NCBI GenBank assembly: GCA_014529385.2
Contig: CM043971.1
Coordinates: forward strand, 82,503,340-82,567,339
Source of the DNA: Adiantum capillus-veneris
Lineage: Eukaryota; Streptophyta; Polypodiopsida; Polypodiales; Pteridaceae
Reading direction: 5' to 3'
Length of the DNA stretch: 64,000 bases
Shown here one piece after another: positions 22,760 through 33,077 of the stretch. Positions within the stretch are counted from its first letter, which is position 1, and the number at the start of each line of letters is the position of its first letter. Position numbers and translations under genes: made by a program. A model generated the notes under the pieces. It ran no database searches and was not told where the DNA came from. It saw only the letters and a program-made list of their open reading frames with translations.

Positions 22760-23330
22760 TTTCTGAAAGCATACCGGTCCTACAAAAGAGCAGACAGAGC
22801 TATTGGAATTGAATTATATTTGAGGTATCAGCCACTCCCACCCTTACTTCATCGCGCATCGGGCGCGCTCCCGTCTTCACCGCTCATGTCTTACATGGCA
22901 TAAGCCATGCAAGAGAAGGATCCAGATTTGTTTCAAGTCACTGTTTTTCTCAGAAGCAGTGCCATGCAGATGTTGATGTCTATAGCTACCAAGCAACATA
23001 CTCCAAGTACTTGGCAAGCTTTCAAGAAAATTTTTGCCCGAAGTTATATGGTTTCTGACATCTTCCTTCGGAGTGCAACTTCTGGCAGAGTGGGGTATCC
23101 TGAAATGCTTGCCATGGAAACCCTAGCAGATTATAAATTGAAATTTCTCGACATCTCTCAGTAGATGTCTCTTCACGAGCAGATGACCTTGGAGGTTCAG
23201 TGTGATTGCTATCTCTTGGGACTACCATCGCCGCCAAAGAAACACTGTCTGTCCAAGAGCTGATGGACCATGTTGTGCTCGGCTACGACCTCATGGAAGG
23301 AACCTAACCCTAATTTTTGGTGCAGGTTTC
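22760..23330 (+). pseudogene. Gag-like remnant of element C
   Basis: The segment 22907-23164 encodes QEKDPDLFQVTVFL ... TPSTWQAFKKIFARSY ... LADYKLKFLDIS. The TWQAFKKIFARSY stretch and following Tyr/Leu spacing resemble a retrotransposon gag capsid domain. Flanking sequence is open with stops at 22902 and 23162. It is too short to encode a whole Gag and has no zinc knuckle. Confidence 0.5.
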
Positions 23331-23573
23331 AAGATGGAAAGTCAGTCGACTTTTCGAGCTCGATTGATGTCGAGATTGCTTTTTAAGTTTAAGTTCTGTT
23401 TGATCTTGTTTGGTGATCCTGTTTGGAATTTGTTTGAAATGGATGATATCTGTTTTGAACCTGTTTTGGTGCCGATTTGAATTGTTTGACTTTGGTTTGA
23501 TACTGGTTTCAATGATTGGTGATTTTACTCCTGGGTGGAGAAGTGAGAAATACTGTTTTGGTATTGTTTAAAC

Positions 23574-23925
23574 CTCGGAACGACGCAGGCCGATGCCTGG
23601 GGAGCGTTTCGTTGTATGTTTGAAAACCTCGGAACGACGCAGGCCGATGCCTGGGGAGCGTTTGGTTGTATGCTTGTAAAATAATTGTTGGTGTGACTCC
23701 CGGCTCGGACCTGGATGGTTATGCGGGAGGAGTATTAAGAAGTCTGAGCAGTGGTTACTCTCAGCACCTCCAAACGACGCAGGTTGCGGTTTGGGGGGCG
23801 TTTGGTTGTAAAAGGCCTCTATATCTCCCGGCCCGGACCTTTTTAGGTTATGCGGGAGGAGTGATGAGGGAGTCGTTGAATATCTCCCGGCCCGGACCTT
23901 GTTAGGTTATGCGGGAGGAGTGTTC
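23574..23925 (+). repeat. Two interspersed minisatellites inside element C
   Basis: One unit of about 50 bp (AACCTCGGAACGACGCAGGC ... GGGGAGCGTTTGGTTGTA) occurs twice at 23574-23672 and again in changed form near 23770. A second unit (CCCGGCCCGGACCTTGTTAG ... GGTTATGCGGGAGGAGT) occurs at about 23699, 23828 and 23887. Confidence 0.85.
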
Positions 23926-24133
23926 ATCGGCGGCTTTATGTTTCTATGTCTTGTAACATGCATATGTGAGCATTTGTGTTGCATTGTGATGTGCCAACCA
24001 CTGAATATTCCTAATTGGATGAGATTGCTTGGGTATGTAATTTTAGTGCATCAAGACACCCGAGGAAGATCAGTACGGTCTGGGTGTGATGGCTAATTTT
24101 ACTACGCCGGAATATCAAGAGTTCCGATCTGGA

Positions 24134-24236
24134 CGAAAGGAGAAGCTAACTCCTTGATCAAAACAGTCGATAGGAGCAGCTAACCCCTCGATCAAAAGAG
24201 CAGAAAGGAGAAGCTAACTCCTTAATAAAAAGAGCA
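24134..24236 (+). repeat. 34-bp tandem repeat before the 3' LTR of C
   Basis: Three units of the form CGAAAGGAGAAGCTAACTCC followed by TTGATCAAAAGAGC, head to tail, about 95 bp before the polypurine tract. Confidence 0.85.
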
Positions 24237-24330
24237 AATTGATTGTCCCTCGGAAATTTTTGAGCTAACTTGAGTTGTTTTGCAGATATGCTGTAATTGC
24301 GGACGATTACTCTCTTTCAAGAAGGGGCTG

Positions 24331-25132
24331 TGTAACAAACTGCTGACGTGTCAAAGCCTAAAGACTGGAGCCAACTTACAGATGCCGGCCGAGGGGCCTA
24401 AACCCTAAGAAGCAGTAGAAGAAGTGTCACAGAGTGAGGACGTGGTAACCCTAATTGCTGAAATCCTAATTCTGGAAACCCTAACCCTAAAACCTGCAAA
24501 CCCTAATTTTTGCCAGAAATCCTAACTGTTGAATTCTAATTTTGGAAACCCTAACCCTAAAACCTGCAAACCCTAATTCTAGAAACCCTAAGAAGAACAA
24601 GCAACAGAAGAAGAAGTCCTACCAACTTATGGGGATCCCGTTCGATGGGGTCCCAAGTGGCATAAAGGCATTAAAAATAAAGCAGAACACTCTCAAAAGA
24701 CTTTGCACATCAAAATATGATGATGTGGCACCTGTACGGACGTCCCGGAATTCGTGGCGGATTTTTAGGGAAATCCCGAAATTTTAGGAAAGTGATTTTT
24801 TGGGGTCAGCTTTTCATATTTGATGCTTTTAGGCTTTGGGCCTTTAAATATGAGCCTTGGGAGCCCTCTCTGGCACTCTTTAGCGCGCAGATTGCAGAGG
24901 AGGTGCTCCCCGGCTGTTGTACTTTCCGAATCAGCAGTAATATAAAGAAATACCGAAAGGGGCGCCAAGGTTTAAGGCCAATACTCTCTGGGGTGCAATT
25001 TCGCCACTCCGTGTCGCGTGTCGTCTCTCTCTCTCTCTGAGTTCAGTTGTTATTGAACAGTTGTTATTGAAGTGCTAAAAGTCTGTTCAGTTTGTTCTTT
25101 TCTATTGGCACGTGGTGCCCGCATTTGTGACA
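24331..25132 (+). repeat. 3' LTR of element C
   Basis: Second 0.8-kb LTR, ending TTTGTGACA, followed by the target duplication GGCTG. Confidence 0.92.
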
Positions 25133-25214
25133 GGCTGCCCATGTCTATAAAAGCAACCCGTGTGTCTCCTTTTGGTCATCAATCACAGATGTGCTAGTGC
25201 TGCTCACATGCTAC

Positions 25215-25785
25215 TGTCACAAGACGGGCACCTCGTGCCAATAGAAAAGAATAGACTGAACAGACTTTTAGCACTTCAATAAATACAAAACTGAGAGAGA
25301 GACGACACGCGACACAGAGTGGCGGAATTCCACCCCAGAGAGTATTGGCTCCAAACCTCGGTGCCCCTTTATTTCTTTATATTGCATCAACACAGTACAA
25401 GCCGGTACTCCAGACTTTGCACCTTCTCCAGGAAGCATGCCAGAGAATGAGCCCTAGTCTCATATTTAAAGGCCCTTGGCTTGAAAAGCAGTTACAGTAA
25501 AAAGTCTTTAAAACTCAAAAGCTTCTGGTCCAAAGCTAAGTCAAAAAGCTGCTAGTGCCATTTACGGAAATCCGTACAACCTGCCACGTCATCAGTTTTT
25601 GCGTGTGTGTGGGTCCTGCTTTATTTTAATCCCTTTATGTCACTGGGGCCCCATCGGATGGGGTCCCCATAAGTTGGTAGGACTTCTTCTTCTGCTAATT
25701 GTTCTTCTTAGGGTTTAGGCCCCCCGGCCCACATCTGTAAGTTGGCTCCATTCTTTAGGCTTTGACACGTCAGCAGTTTGTTACA
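25215..25785 (-). mobile_element. C-family solo LTR
   Basis: On the minus strand it reads TGTAACAAACTGCTGACGTG (25785 downward) to GTCTTGTGACA (25215). It shares the conserved module at 25337-25380 but lacks the telomere-like array of element C (571 instead of 800 bp). No internal sequence follows. No clear target duplication (GCTAC and ACTGT flank it). Confidence 0.85.
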
Positions 25786-26360
25786 ACTGTTGTATATTTC
25801 AGCCATTACGGTGATGATTTTGAGCCTCCATATGGCTATCCCAATTGCACCAGATGATGCCGTGCCAGCATAAAAGAGTTCTATTGGGAAGAAGCGCCTT
25901 TTGGAGACTTATCTATCACGACAAGTTGCTGTTTTGGACTGTTTTCAGTCCATAGACATCATAGACGGGGTTGTAATCTGCTAAGGCTCATTAGAACACA
26001 CCTTCTCATTGTGGTGGAGTCACATGGGATTCTTTCGGTGGTGGTCTCTCTTCACAAGATGAGATTAATTCAATACAAGAAAAACATCACTTGTCAAAGC
26101 TCAAAACTCTAGTGTCATTTGGTTGCAGGCGTTCTTCCCCTTAAAAGGAAGTAGGAGCAAGAGAAAGCTAAGGCCTCTAGTCAAGAAGTAGCTCTGTGTG
26201 ATAGCGCTAGATCAGCTCAAAACATTGCCATACCCTTAGATTGGGTTCGGTTTCTCAAATTTGAGAGTTGGAGGTCCAAGACTCAGTTTAGAGATCATTC
26301 TTTAAGTTCGGATGTACACCCTCACATAGGGAATAGTTCTCTAGGATGGGTTGTGTGTGT
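25786..26360. other. Sequence without recognised feature
   Basis: No coding signature, RNA gene or terminal repeat was recognised between the solo LTR and element D. Confidence 0.5.
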
Positions 26361-27014
26361 TGTAACAGACTTGGACACTCCAAGTCAAGAATCTACCGCG
26401 ACACAACAGGAATTCACTTCAAAACAGTTCACAATTTGATTTGACACCGGCCCGGCGGAGTTCCGTGCCAAGAGGTATTGGCCCCAAAGACTGGCGCCCC
26501 TTTCGGTATTTCTTTTTATATAAAATCTGTTGCACAAAGTACAAGGGAGTGGGTGGGTCTCACTCTCAGACTTTGCGTCCAGATCCTCTGAGAAGTGGGA
26601 GCCCAAGCCACACTTATAAAGGTTTATAAGGGATGCCAAAAGCAGAACCCCCAAAAACTGCCCCAAAAGCTGCCCATTAAAAAGCATTTAAAAATAAAGC
26701 AACTTGACTCTCTCAAGCTCTGCTTGATAATTAAAGCAACTCCAAAAAGCTGCCCATACACTTTGCGTAAAATTTTCAGCCTCTTGCGTAGAAAAAGCAG
26801 CCCATGCAAAAGGTTGAATTCCATACACTGCCTGCTAGGGCTTTTTGCGCCGCAATTTGCGGAGGGGTTCGTACGGCAGTGCCACGTCAGCCTGCAATGC
26901 AAAATCTGGGGCTGTTGCCACGTCACATCCACGTAAGCATTTCACGGGGTGTGTGTGGATGTGTCCTCTGCTGCCACACAATGTCTAGGCATGACACGTC
27001 ACCAATTTGTGACA
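26361..27014 (-). repeat. 3' LTR of element D
   Basis: On the minus strand TGTCACAAATTGGTGACGTG ... GTCCAAGTCTGTTACA. It carries the conserved LTR module (26470-26515). Confidence 0.92.
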
Positions 27015-27599
27015 TACCCCCCTCTTGAAAGCATTGTAATCGCCCTCGATTATGCCTGCAAAACAGACAGAGGCCATAAATTGTCATAGCAGACACTGAG
27101 TGTTAGTACCAACGCACTAGGAACATACATCTAGCACATGTACCAATCGACAGTCACAGGACATCACTTGACATCACAGGACATCACATGACAAATCACA
27201 TTCAAAATTCATTCGGATCTCAGACCATGATTAATCGGTAACGTATTTAGCAATCGCATCTAGATCCACTCGTAATCCGTATTGCAACCATGTCTATCGA
27301 GATTGTTTAGACCGAAATGCTGCAGTCATTTCGTCTATCAGTTCCTTCACTTAAACAAGTCAAGAACAAGTCAGTATCATGTTCGGGAATTCCAATTTAT
27401 AAAGTCATACAACAGAAATTTGTCAGCCCATAATATCCCTGAAACTCAAAAGAGACATTAGTGACCGTAGTATAAAAAATCGGGGAAATCTGTTGACAAA
27501 GGAGTAGAGCGACTCCCCTCTCGTGTATACCCGTTGCACCAAATTCCGCCCAAGTTGAGTTCGGGGTTCCATTTGGAATAGACTATGCTAACCAAATGC

Positions 27600-29000
27600 T
27601 TCGAGGTAAAGATTCTCAATCCGAGGAGTATCTGCCAGGTCTCCTCCATTCACTTCGCATCACAATGCGGAGTAGGTCTTGAATTTAACCAAGAACCATC
27701 TTATCGCTTTACCTTTTATCTTTCGATCTTTCTGTGCCAATATCTGTTCTGGAACGAGTATCTGCTCGTTTTCCTCCAATTCGGGTTGCTCATCTGGCTC
27801 CCCATCATCGGGCACATCGCCTTCAAAAGGCTTCAAGAGACTCACATGAAAAACATTGTGAATTCTCCAAGTATCGGGGAGCTTCAGTCTAAAGGAGACA
27901 TCATTTATCTTTCGGAAAATCTGGAAAGGTCCGTAGTATTGCATACTAAGCTTTGGAAAAAGCCTCTCCTTTTCCTTTTTCTTGCTGAGGCGTGCCTTCT
28001 CAAAATGTAAGAGCACCCGATTGGTCTCCTTCAATTTCAAATCGCGACGATGGCGATTTGCTGCCTTTTTCTGTCTTTCTTGAGATTTATGCAAAGCCTC
28101 CCGGACCTTGGCAAAAGCCGTGTCCAAGCCCCGCGTGTACTTGTCGGCTTCAAAAATCTTATCTTTCGTGCTTAGGAAGGGTGGAACCTTTGTAGCACCT
28201 TCAATAATCTCAAATGGCGCCTTCCCCGTCGAAGAGTGTATCATGTTATTGTAGGCAAATTCCACCAAAGGTAAATACTTTTCCCATTGAGTCTTCTGAT
28301 CCGAGATGTAAGACTTCAATAAATCTAGTACCACTGAATTGGCAATCTCTGATTGCCCGTCAGTCTGCGGGTGGAATGATGACGAGAACTGCAACTGTGT
28401 GCCAATGTTCTCCCAAATAGCCTTCCAAAACAAACTCGTGAATCTGGGGTCCCTGTTGGAGACAATCGTCTCAGTCATGCCTGTAATCTGAAGATCTAGG
28501 CCATAAACAATCGTGCCCACCCTGTGTTTTCGGGAGATCAAAAATGAAATCCATTGCATTATTTTTCCAGGGGCGGGTGGGTATTGGTAAAGGCTGTAAC
28601 AATCCTTGTGCTTTATGCTTGTCAACACTTGACCTTCTGGCATACCATGCAATTGCGTACAAAAATCGTCCACCCCATTCATGAGTCTCGGCCAAACAAA
28701 AGTATCTCTCCACACATTTCAGGTGGTAATAATGCCGCACTGACCCGTAAAAGGTAGTGGCATTCGGTCATAACCTTTTCCCTCAACGGTTGTGTAACGC
28801 GCAACATGGTTTTCCTCATCAAGTAGCCATCCCGAATGGAATATTCCGCTACTATCTCCCCATTCCGTATCCGAGTGAAAATATCTCCAAAATCTGTATC
28901 TGTGGCATATTGATCGACCATATCCTCAAAGCTCCTATGATGTATTGCGGAAATAGCCAGAACCAACGGCCTCCGGGACAAAGCATCCGCCACCAAATTC
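27600..29000 (-). pseudogene. Integrase and chromodomain of element D
   Basis: N-terminal part 28996-28679 (RSFEDMVDQYATDTDFGDIF ... [16 protein letters not shown]) then, after frame breaks, 28490-27660: SNRDPRFTSLFWKAIW, HPQTDGQSEIANSV (Glu of the DDE triad), PLVEFAYNNMIHSSTGKAPF, RIHNVFHVSLLKPFEGD and a chromodomain-like end (KGKAIRWFLVKFKTYSAL). The first Asp segment reads in a different frame ([12 protein letters not shown], about 28550). The chromodomain is cut short against its relative in element E (KNYPALDGKWMKEEDL). Confidence 0.87.
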
Positions 29001-29008
29001 TTTTGTCC

Positions 29009-29610
29009 CTACACATGGACAATCTGGAAGTGAAACTGTGACGAGATGTTCGCCCATCGCATCTGCTTTTTCGATAGCTGCTTCTCTGATAAGAAGTAGC
29101 ATAAACTCTGATGGTCTATGAAGACAGTAAAATCCGCTCCGAGTAGGTAATGTTGCCACTGAGTAAGAGCATGGATAACTGCCAAAAGCTCTTTCTCATA
29201 AATCTGTGCTGTCAATTCCGGCCTTGAGAACAATCGGCTCTAGTAGGCAATGACATGGCCTTCTTGCATTGGGACCGCACCGAGACTACGACCACAAGCA
29301 TCACAATATACTACAAATGACTTCTGCAAGTCCGGCAAAGTCAGAACTGGTCATGTAGTCAATCTCTTTCAATGTTTGAAAGGCAGTCACCTCTGTGGGT
29401 CCCCACGAGAAAGGGACTCCTTTCTGAGTCAAAATATGCAAAGGGGAAGCAACCTCTGCAAACTTCCTAATGAACCGCCTGTAGTACAAACACAAGCCCA
29501 AGAAGCTTCTAACTTCATGGACATTCTTCAAATCGGGCCAATCACGGATAGTCTCTATCTTGGCCGGGTCCATCTGCACTCCTGCTGTTGAGACAATGTG
29601 TCCCAAAAGT
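29009..29610 (-). pseudogene. RNase H and RT thumb remnant of element D
   Basis: The thumb/connection (GHIVSTAGVQMDPAKIETIR, VRSFLGLCLYYRRFIRKFAE) spans 29606-29450. RNase H covers 29390-29009 with YCDACGR-type residues in a shifted frame and ELTAQIYEKELLAVIHALTQ and DHQSLCYFL. The catalytic palm is absent: see the junction at about 29612. Confidence 0.85.
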
Positions 29611-30180
29611 GTATCTCTGGGCTCGGCTCACACGGTAAGGTGGCCGGTTCGGTGGTGTATTTCCAGGTATTAGATCAATGGTATGATCCTCAGGACGTGC
29701 TGGTGGCAACTTGCCTGGCAAGCCCTCTGAAAAGCAATCTGCATGAGTGTGGAGAAAAAAATCGTGGCGTTCTTCATTCAGGTCAAAAACATATTCGACC
29801 TTCAATCATCATTCAGTCCTTTCCAGAAAGTAAAGAAATTGAATTTCATCAAGTACAATGTCTGTGCTCTTCATTTGTCAAAGTCGCTTTCTCAGCCCGA
29901 TAGTCAACCACGACGTTGTTCTTGTGGTACCAAGGGATTTCGAGCAGGACGTAACAACCTCCCAAGGGAATTATGTAGAAGTCCTCGTGCCCTAAACACC
30001 CCTGACATTGCAAATGAAGTTTGCCAATGATCGGTGTAATGGCAACATCCCGTCCGAGTGCCCTAGAACTACCTCTGCCTGTGGCCTCATCCTTCGGGCG
30101 TAATTTCAAATCGAGCTACCAATTCAAGTGAAAAGAAGTTGGCCTTGGCTCCTTCATCAAAGAAAAAGAGGGTTTCCTGA
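29611..30180 (-). pseudogene. Protease and RT N-terminus of element D
   Basis: The protease box reads FFFDEGAKANFF (about 30170-30135), followed by ITPIIGKLHLQC and a flap-like region to 29849. The RT N-terminal linker ends with LIPGNTPPNRPPYRVSRAQ at about 29640 and then fuses straight to the thumb. About 540 bp encoding the fingers, palm and Y/F-x-DD box, present in element E (about 55700-56250), are gone. Confidence 0.85.
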
Positions 30181-30219
30181 TCTTTTACTTTGCCCTAAAA
30201 GTGGCAAAGTTTTGTACTT

Positions 30220-33013
30220 TCATTCATTTGATTCGGTTCGGGCCCCACGCAATGTGGTACCAGTTTTGCTTTCATCTGCCTTTTCTGCCACGTTTCTCAG
30301 CTGCTTTCGAACTCTCTGACCTTTCTTCATTTTGTTCATTCGTGCCTTTTTAGGGCACTTCGCAGAGATGTGCCCAGTTTCCCCGCAACCAAAACACTTC
30401 ACCTCTTTGATATAGCTGACCCTCTCTCGAAGAGTGAGCTAGGGTCGTGCATCCTTTTCTTTCTTTTCTGGGTTACTGTAAGGTGCAGCGGAAGTGAATG
30501 TTGAACTTTGCTCAAGATGAGTGCTCCGAACTGTGCTCAAGGGTTCCTTTTACTTACGGAAGGGAGAGCCTTCCGTTCCTTTAATGAGAGAGTGCAATGG
30601 ACACAAACAAAGTGGATAAACACAGTGAATGACGGTGCTGAGACTAAGAGATAGAGAGAGAAGAGAATACAACACCAGAAGAGTTGTCAAACCCTCCTCC
30701 GAAGGCCCCACTCTCTATGACGAGAGCGGTCTACTATTGATTGCAGAAATCTCTACAATGCTTTGGACTTGCCGACGATGAGGACGACGACGAGACGGGC
30801 TGAAATCTGAAAATGCTAATGGCTGAAATCAGCAAATCTTTATCTGCTGAATTCTGACTATGTCAGTGACGATGTCGATTACGACGATGCAACGACGACG
30901 CGCTGAAAACGCAGATGCTGAAATCTGCGTTTTCCGGGCTGAATCTGCAAACTATGCTGGATCTAACCGTGCGGCGAGGATCTGCTGTGGGAAGGTGAGA
31001 TCTGCGAGGTTTGGGACTTCTGCTGCGATGTCTGACTGCTGACAGCTGAAAACGTTGGTCTAGATCTGAGTTCTGTCGCGGTGAATCTGCAAAATGCTAA
31101 GCTTGCTTGCTGATCCAAAAATGCTAGGGCTGGTTCTGTGTTATGTTGCAAAAACTCTAGGGTTTTTGCTGTCTTGTTGCAGCTGAGGCTGATATGCTGC
31201 GCAAAAACGTTAGGGCTGAGTTGATGTAAAAACGCTAGGCTTATAGATGGCTGAAAACGCTAGGGTTGTTGCAGGGGGGAGTCTTGCTGAGAAGGTGCCT
31301 GTTGAAGGCTGTGTTCCTGTTGCCTCCTCTACCAGAAAGTGCTAGCGCTAGTGTTTCTTATATACTTGCATGGCTGAATTGCCCTACCCAGTTCCCAACA
31401 AAAGTCGCTTAAAAATAATAAGTAAAAATTGGCTAAAATAGGGAAAATAAGTCTATGCACTGTAAAAATGCTCCTGATGGAATCTGACGGTAATCTGATG
31501 ATCATGCTATGTGCAACCAGAGGATATGCATCTACTCTGAGTGCCTGGTCATGCACGGTCTGCGGACAAACTCACAAAAGTGCCAGAACACTTCCTAAGC
31601 TAGGCTGACTGAACTGAACTTGACCCATGTCATGAAGGAGCTTGTCCACGTACACATAGGGTTAGATGTGCACGTGGTAATTACTCTTCTTCTTTCTACT
31701 TCCATTGTTAGAAGTTTGTTCGTTCCTCTGCGTCATGATTTCATCTGTGGGGTAAGTCAAATTGCCTAAATGAATGGCAAAACCCCGTTTCGTACGACTC
31801 ATCAGTTCCTGAATGGAATCTGACTTTTGCTCTAAGTAGTGATCTCGGATCTCTGTAGGAAGTCCCAAGGTAAACCGCTCACTCTGTTCTTTGAACGAGA
31901 TCTTCTTAAATGAAGAAACTGGTAGAAAAGAGCTCCAGAATCTCTCGCAATATGCATCTAATGTATTCTTCTTGGTCGTCCGAAGATGGTTCCAAGCAGT
32001 TCGTATGTCGCGCTCGTACTCCCGAGTTAGCCATGAAGAAATAAAAAAGCCTTTTAAATTTCAGCCATTTAAGTGGCGCTTTCTTGTTCAATAGAAGAGT
32101 GGACCACCAAGTTCGAGGATTCCGGTGAAGTAAGAGGTAGCCCTCCGAATCTTAGAGTGCTATGAGTAATGTCCTCCATAGTAAGCTATGTCAAACTGCT
32201 GTTTGAAGGCCAAAGCCTTCGAAGCATCTTGAAATCCAGAAAACGAGTCAAATTTAATTGACTGTCCACCTTCTTTAAACTCTTGGACTTTCTTGTTTTT
32301 ATCTTCGAGAAAGTCATACTGGTTGGCTTTATCAAAATTCGCATAAAATCCGCTGTCGTCGGAGTCTGAACTATCCGAAGACGAGTCCTCTGTAGAACTA
32401 TCCGAAACTGGGCGAGATTTAGACTTCTTTGCCTTTTTCTTGCCCTTTCCAAAGCGTTGCTTTTCCCTTTTCTGTCTTCTTCGCTCGAGTCGGAAGAGCT
32501 AGAAGAATCGTCAGAAGAAGAAGAACTAGGTACTCCTTCAAATCGCACATGCTTCTTCTGCTTTCTTGCCGAGGCAAATGTAGATTGACCACCCAAATAA
32601 CCGGGGAAGTCAGTTCCTTGCTTCTGCTTCTTGTCATGCTTTTTGGCTTTGTCCTGCACGTCAAAAAGCTGGCTAATCCATGCATTAACCACCTCTTCTA
32701 ATTCTTGCTCTGTAAACATCCTCGGCGTAGGAGGTTGTTTGAGCGCCGGTTTGAGGGGTGACTCCATGGTTTACCGCCATTGTGAGTGCACCTCGTCGAA
32801 GGAGGTCTAGGTGAAAATTTTTGCAAGTTTAGGGTCCTTCGCAAAATTCATTATCAACTTTGTTGCTTCATCGACCAATTTCTGATGTTCCATCTCTTCA
32901 AGCTCCGCCTGAGTAGGCCGAGGCGGGCCGTACTCCTCACGTGAATCTTCCTCGTGATCTCTTCGTGCATCTCCGGATGCAGAGGAAGTCGACTGTCCTT
33001 TGCTTGAATCCAT
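30220..33013 (-). pseudogene. Gag of element D, split by solo LTR R1
   Basis: Starts at the ATG at 33013 (MDSSKGQSTSSASGD). The N-terminal acidic/Pro-rich part (ELEEMEHQKLVDEATKLI) is followed by PRMFTEQELEEVVNAWISQL (32720), a Ser-rich low-complexity stretch and the capsid core QSIKFDSFSGFQ (about 32270). From 31870 it reads GLPTEIRDHYLEQKSDSIQE, then is cut at 31680 by R1. It resumes at 30476 and ends with an intact zinc knuckle CFGCGETGHISAKC (30396-30355). Several frameshifts are also present. Confidence 0.88.
30477..31679 (+). mobile_element. Solo LTR R1 inside gag of D
   Basis: Starts TGTAAGGTGCAGCGG and ends GTGCACGTGG(TA). It is flanked by GTTAC (30472-30476) and ATTAC (31680-31684), a target duplication with one change. 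Element E keeps the uninterrupted site (GAAGAGCAACCCAGAAAAG near 54771), which confirms the boundaries. The interior is full of spaced AAAACGCTAGG units and contains no gene. Confidence 0.88.
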
Positions 33014-33064
33014 AAGTGCCGCGTAAAAAGGATCGGATTTCCTGGTAGAAGAGAAATCGGCCGC

Positions 33065-33076
33065 GCTTTGATACCA
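33065..33076 (-). other. tRNA-Met primer-binding site of element D
   Basis: Reads TGGTATCAAAGC on the minus strand, two bases after the 5' LTR end at 33078. Confidence 0.88.
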
Positions 33077-33077
33077 T

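Larger units (their letters stand above)
21926..25132 (+). mobile_element. Non-autonomous LTR element C
   Basis: A 3.2-kb element with two about 0.8-kb LTRs (21926-22732 and 24331-25132), both TGTAACAAAC...TTGTGACA. The target duplication GGCTG sits at 21921-21925 and 25133-25137. A tRNA-Met primer site follows the 5' LTR, and a purine tract CAAGAAGGGGCTG precedes the 3' LTR. The 1.6-kb interior carries only a gag-like fragment and minisatellites, with no protease, RT or integrase, so movement would need enzymes from another element. The LTRs differ by only a few percent by eye, younger than elements A and B. Confidence 0.93.
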
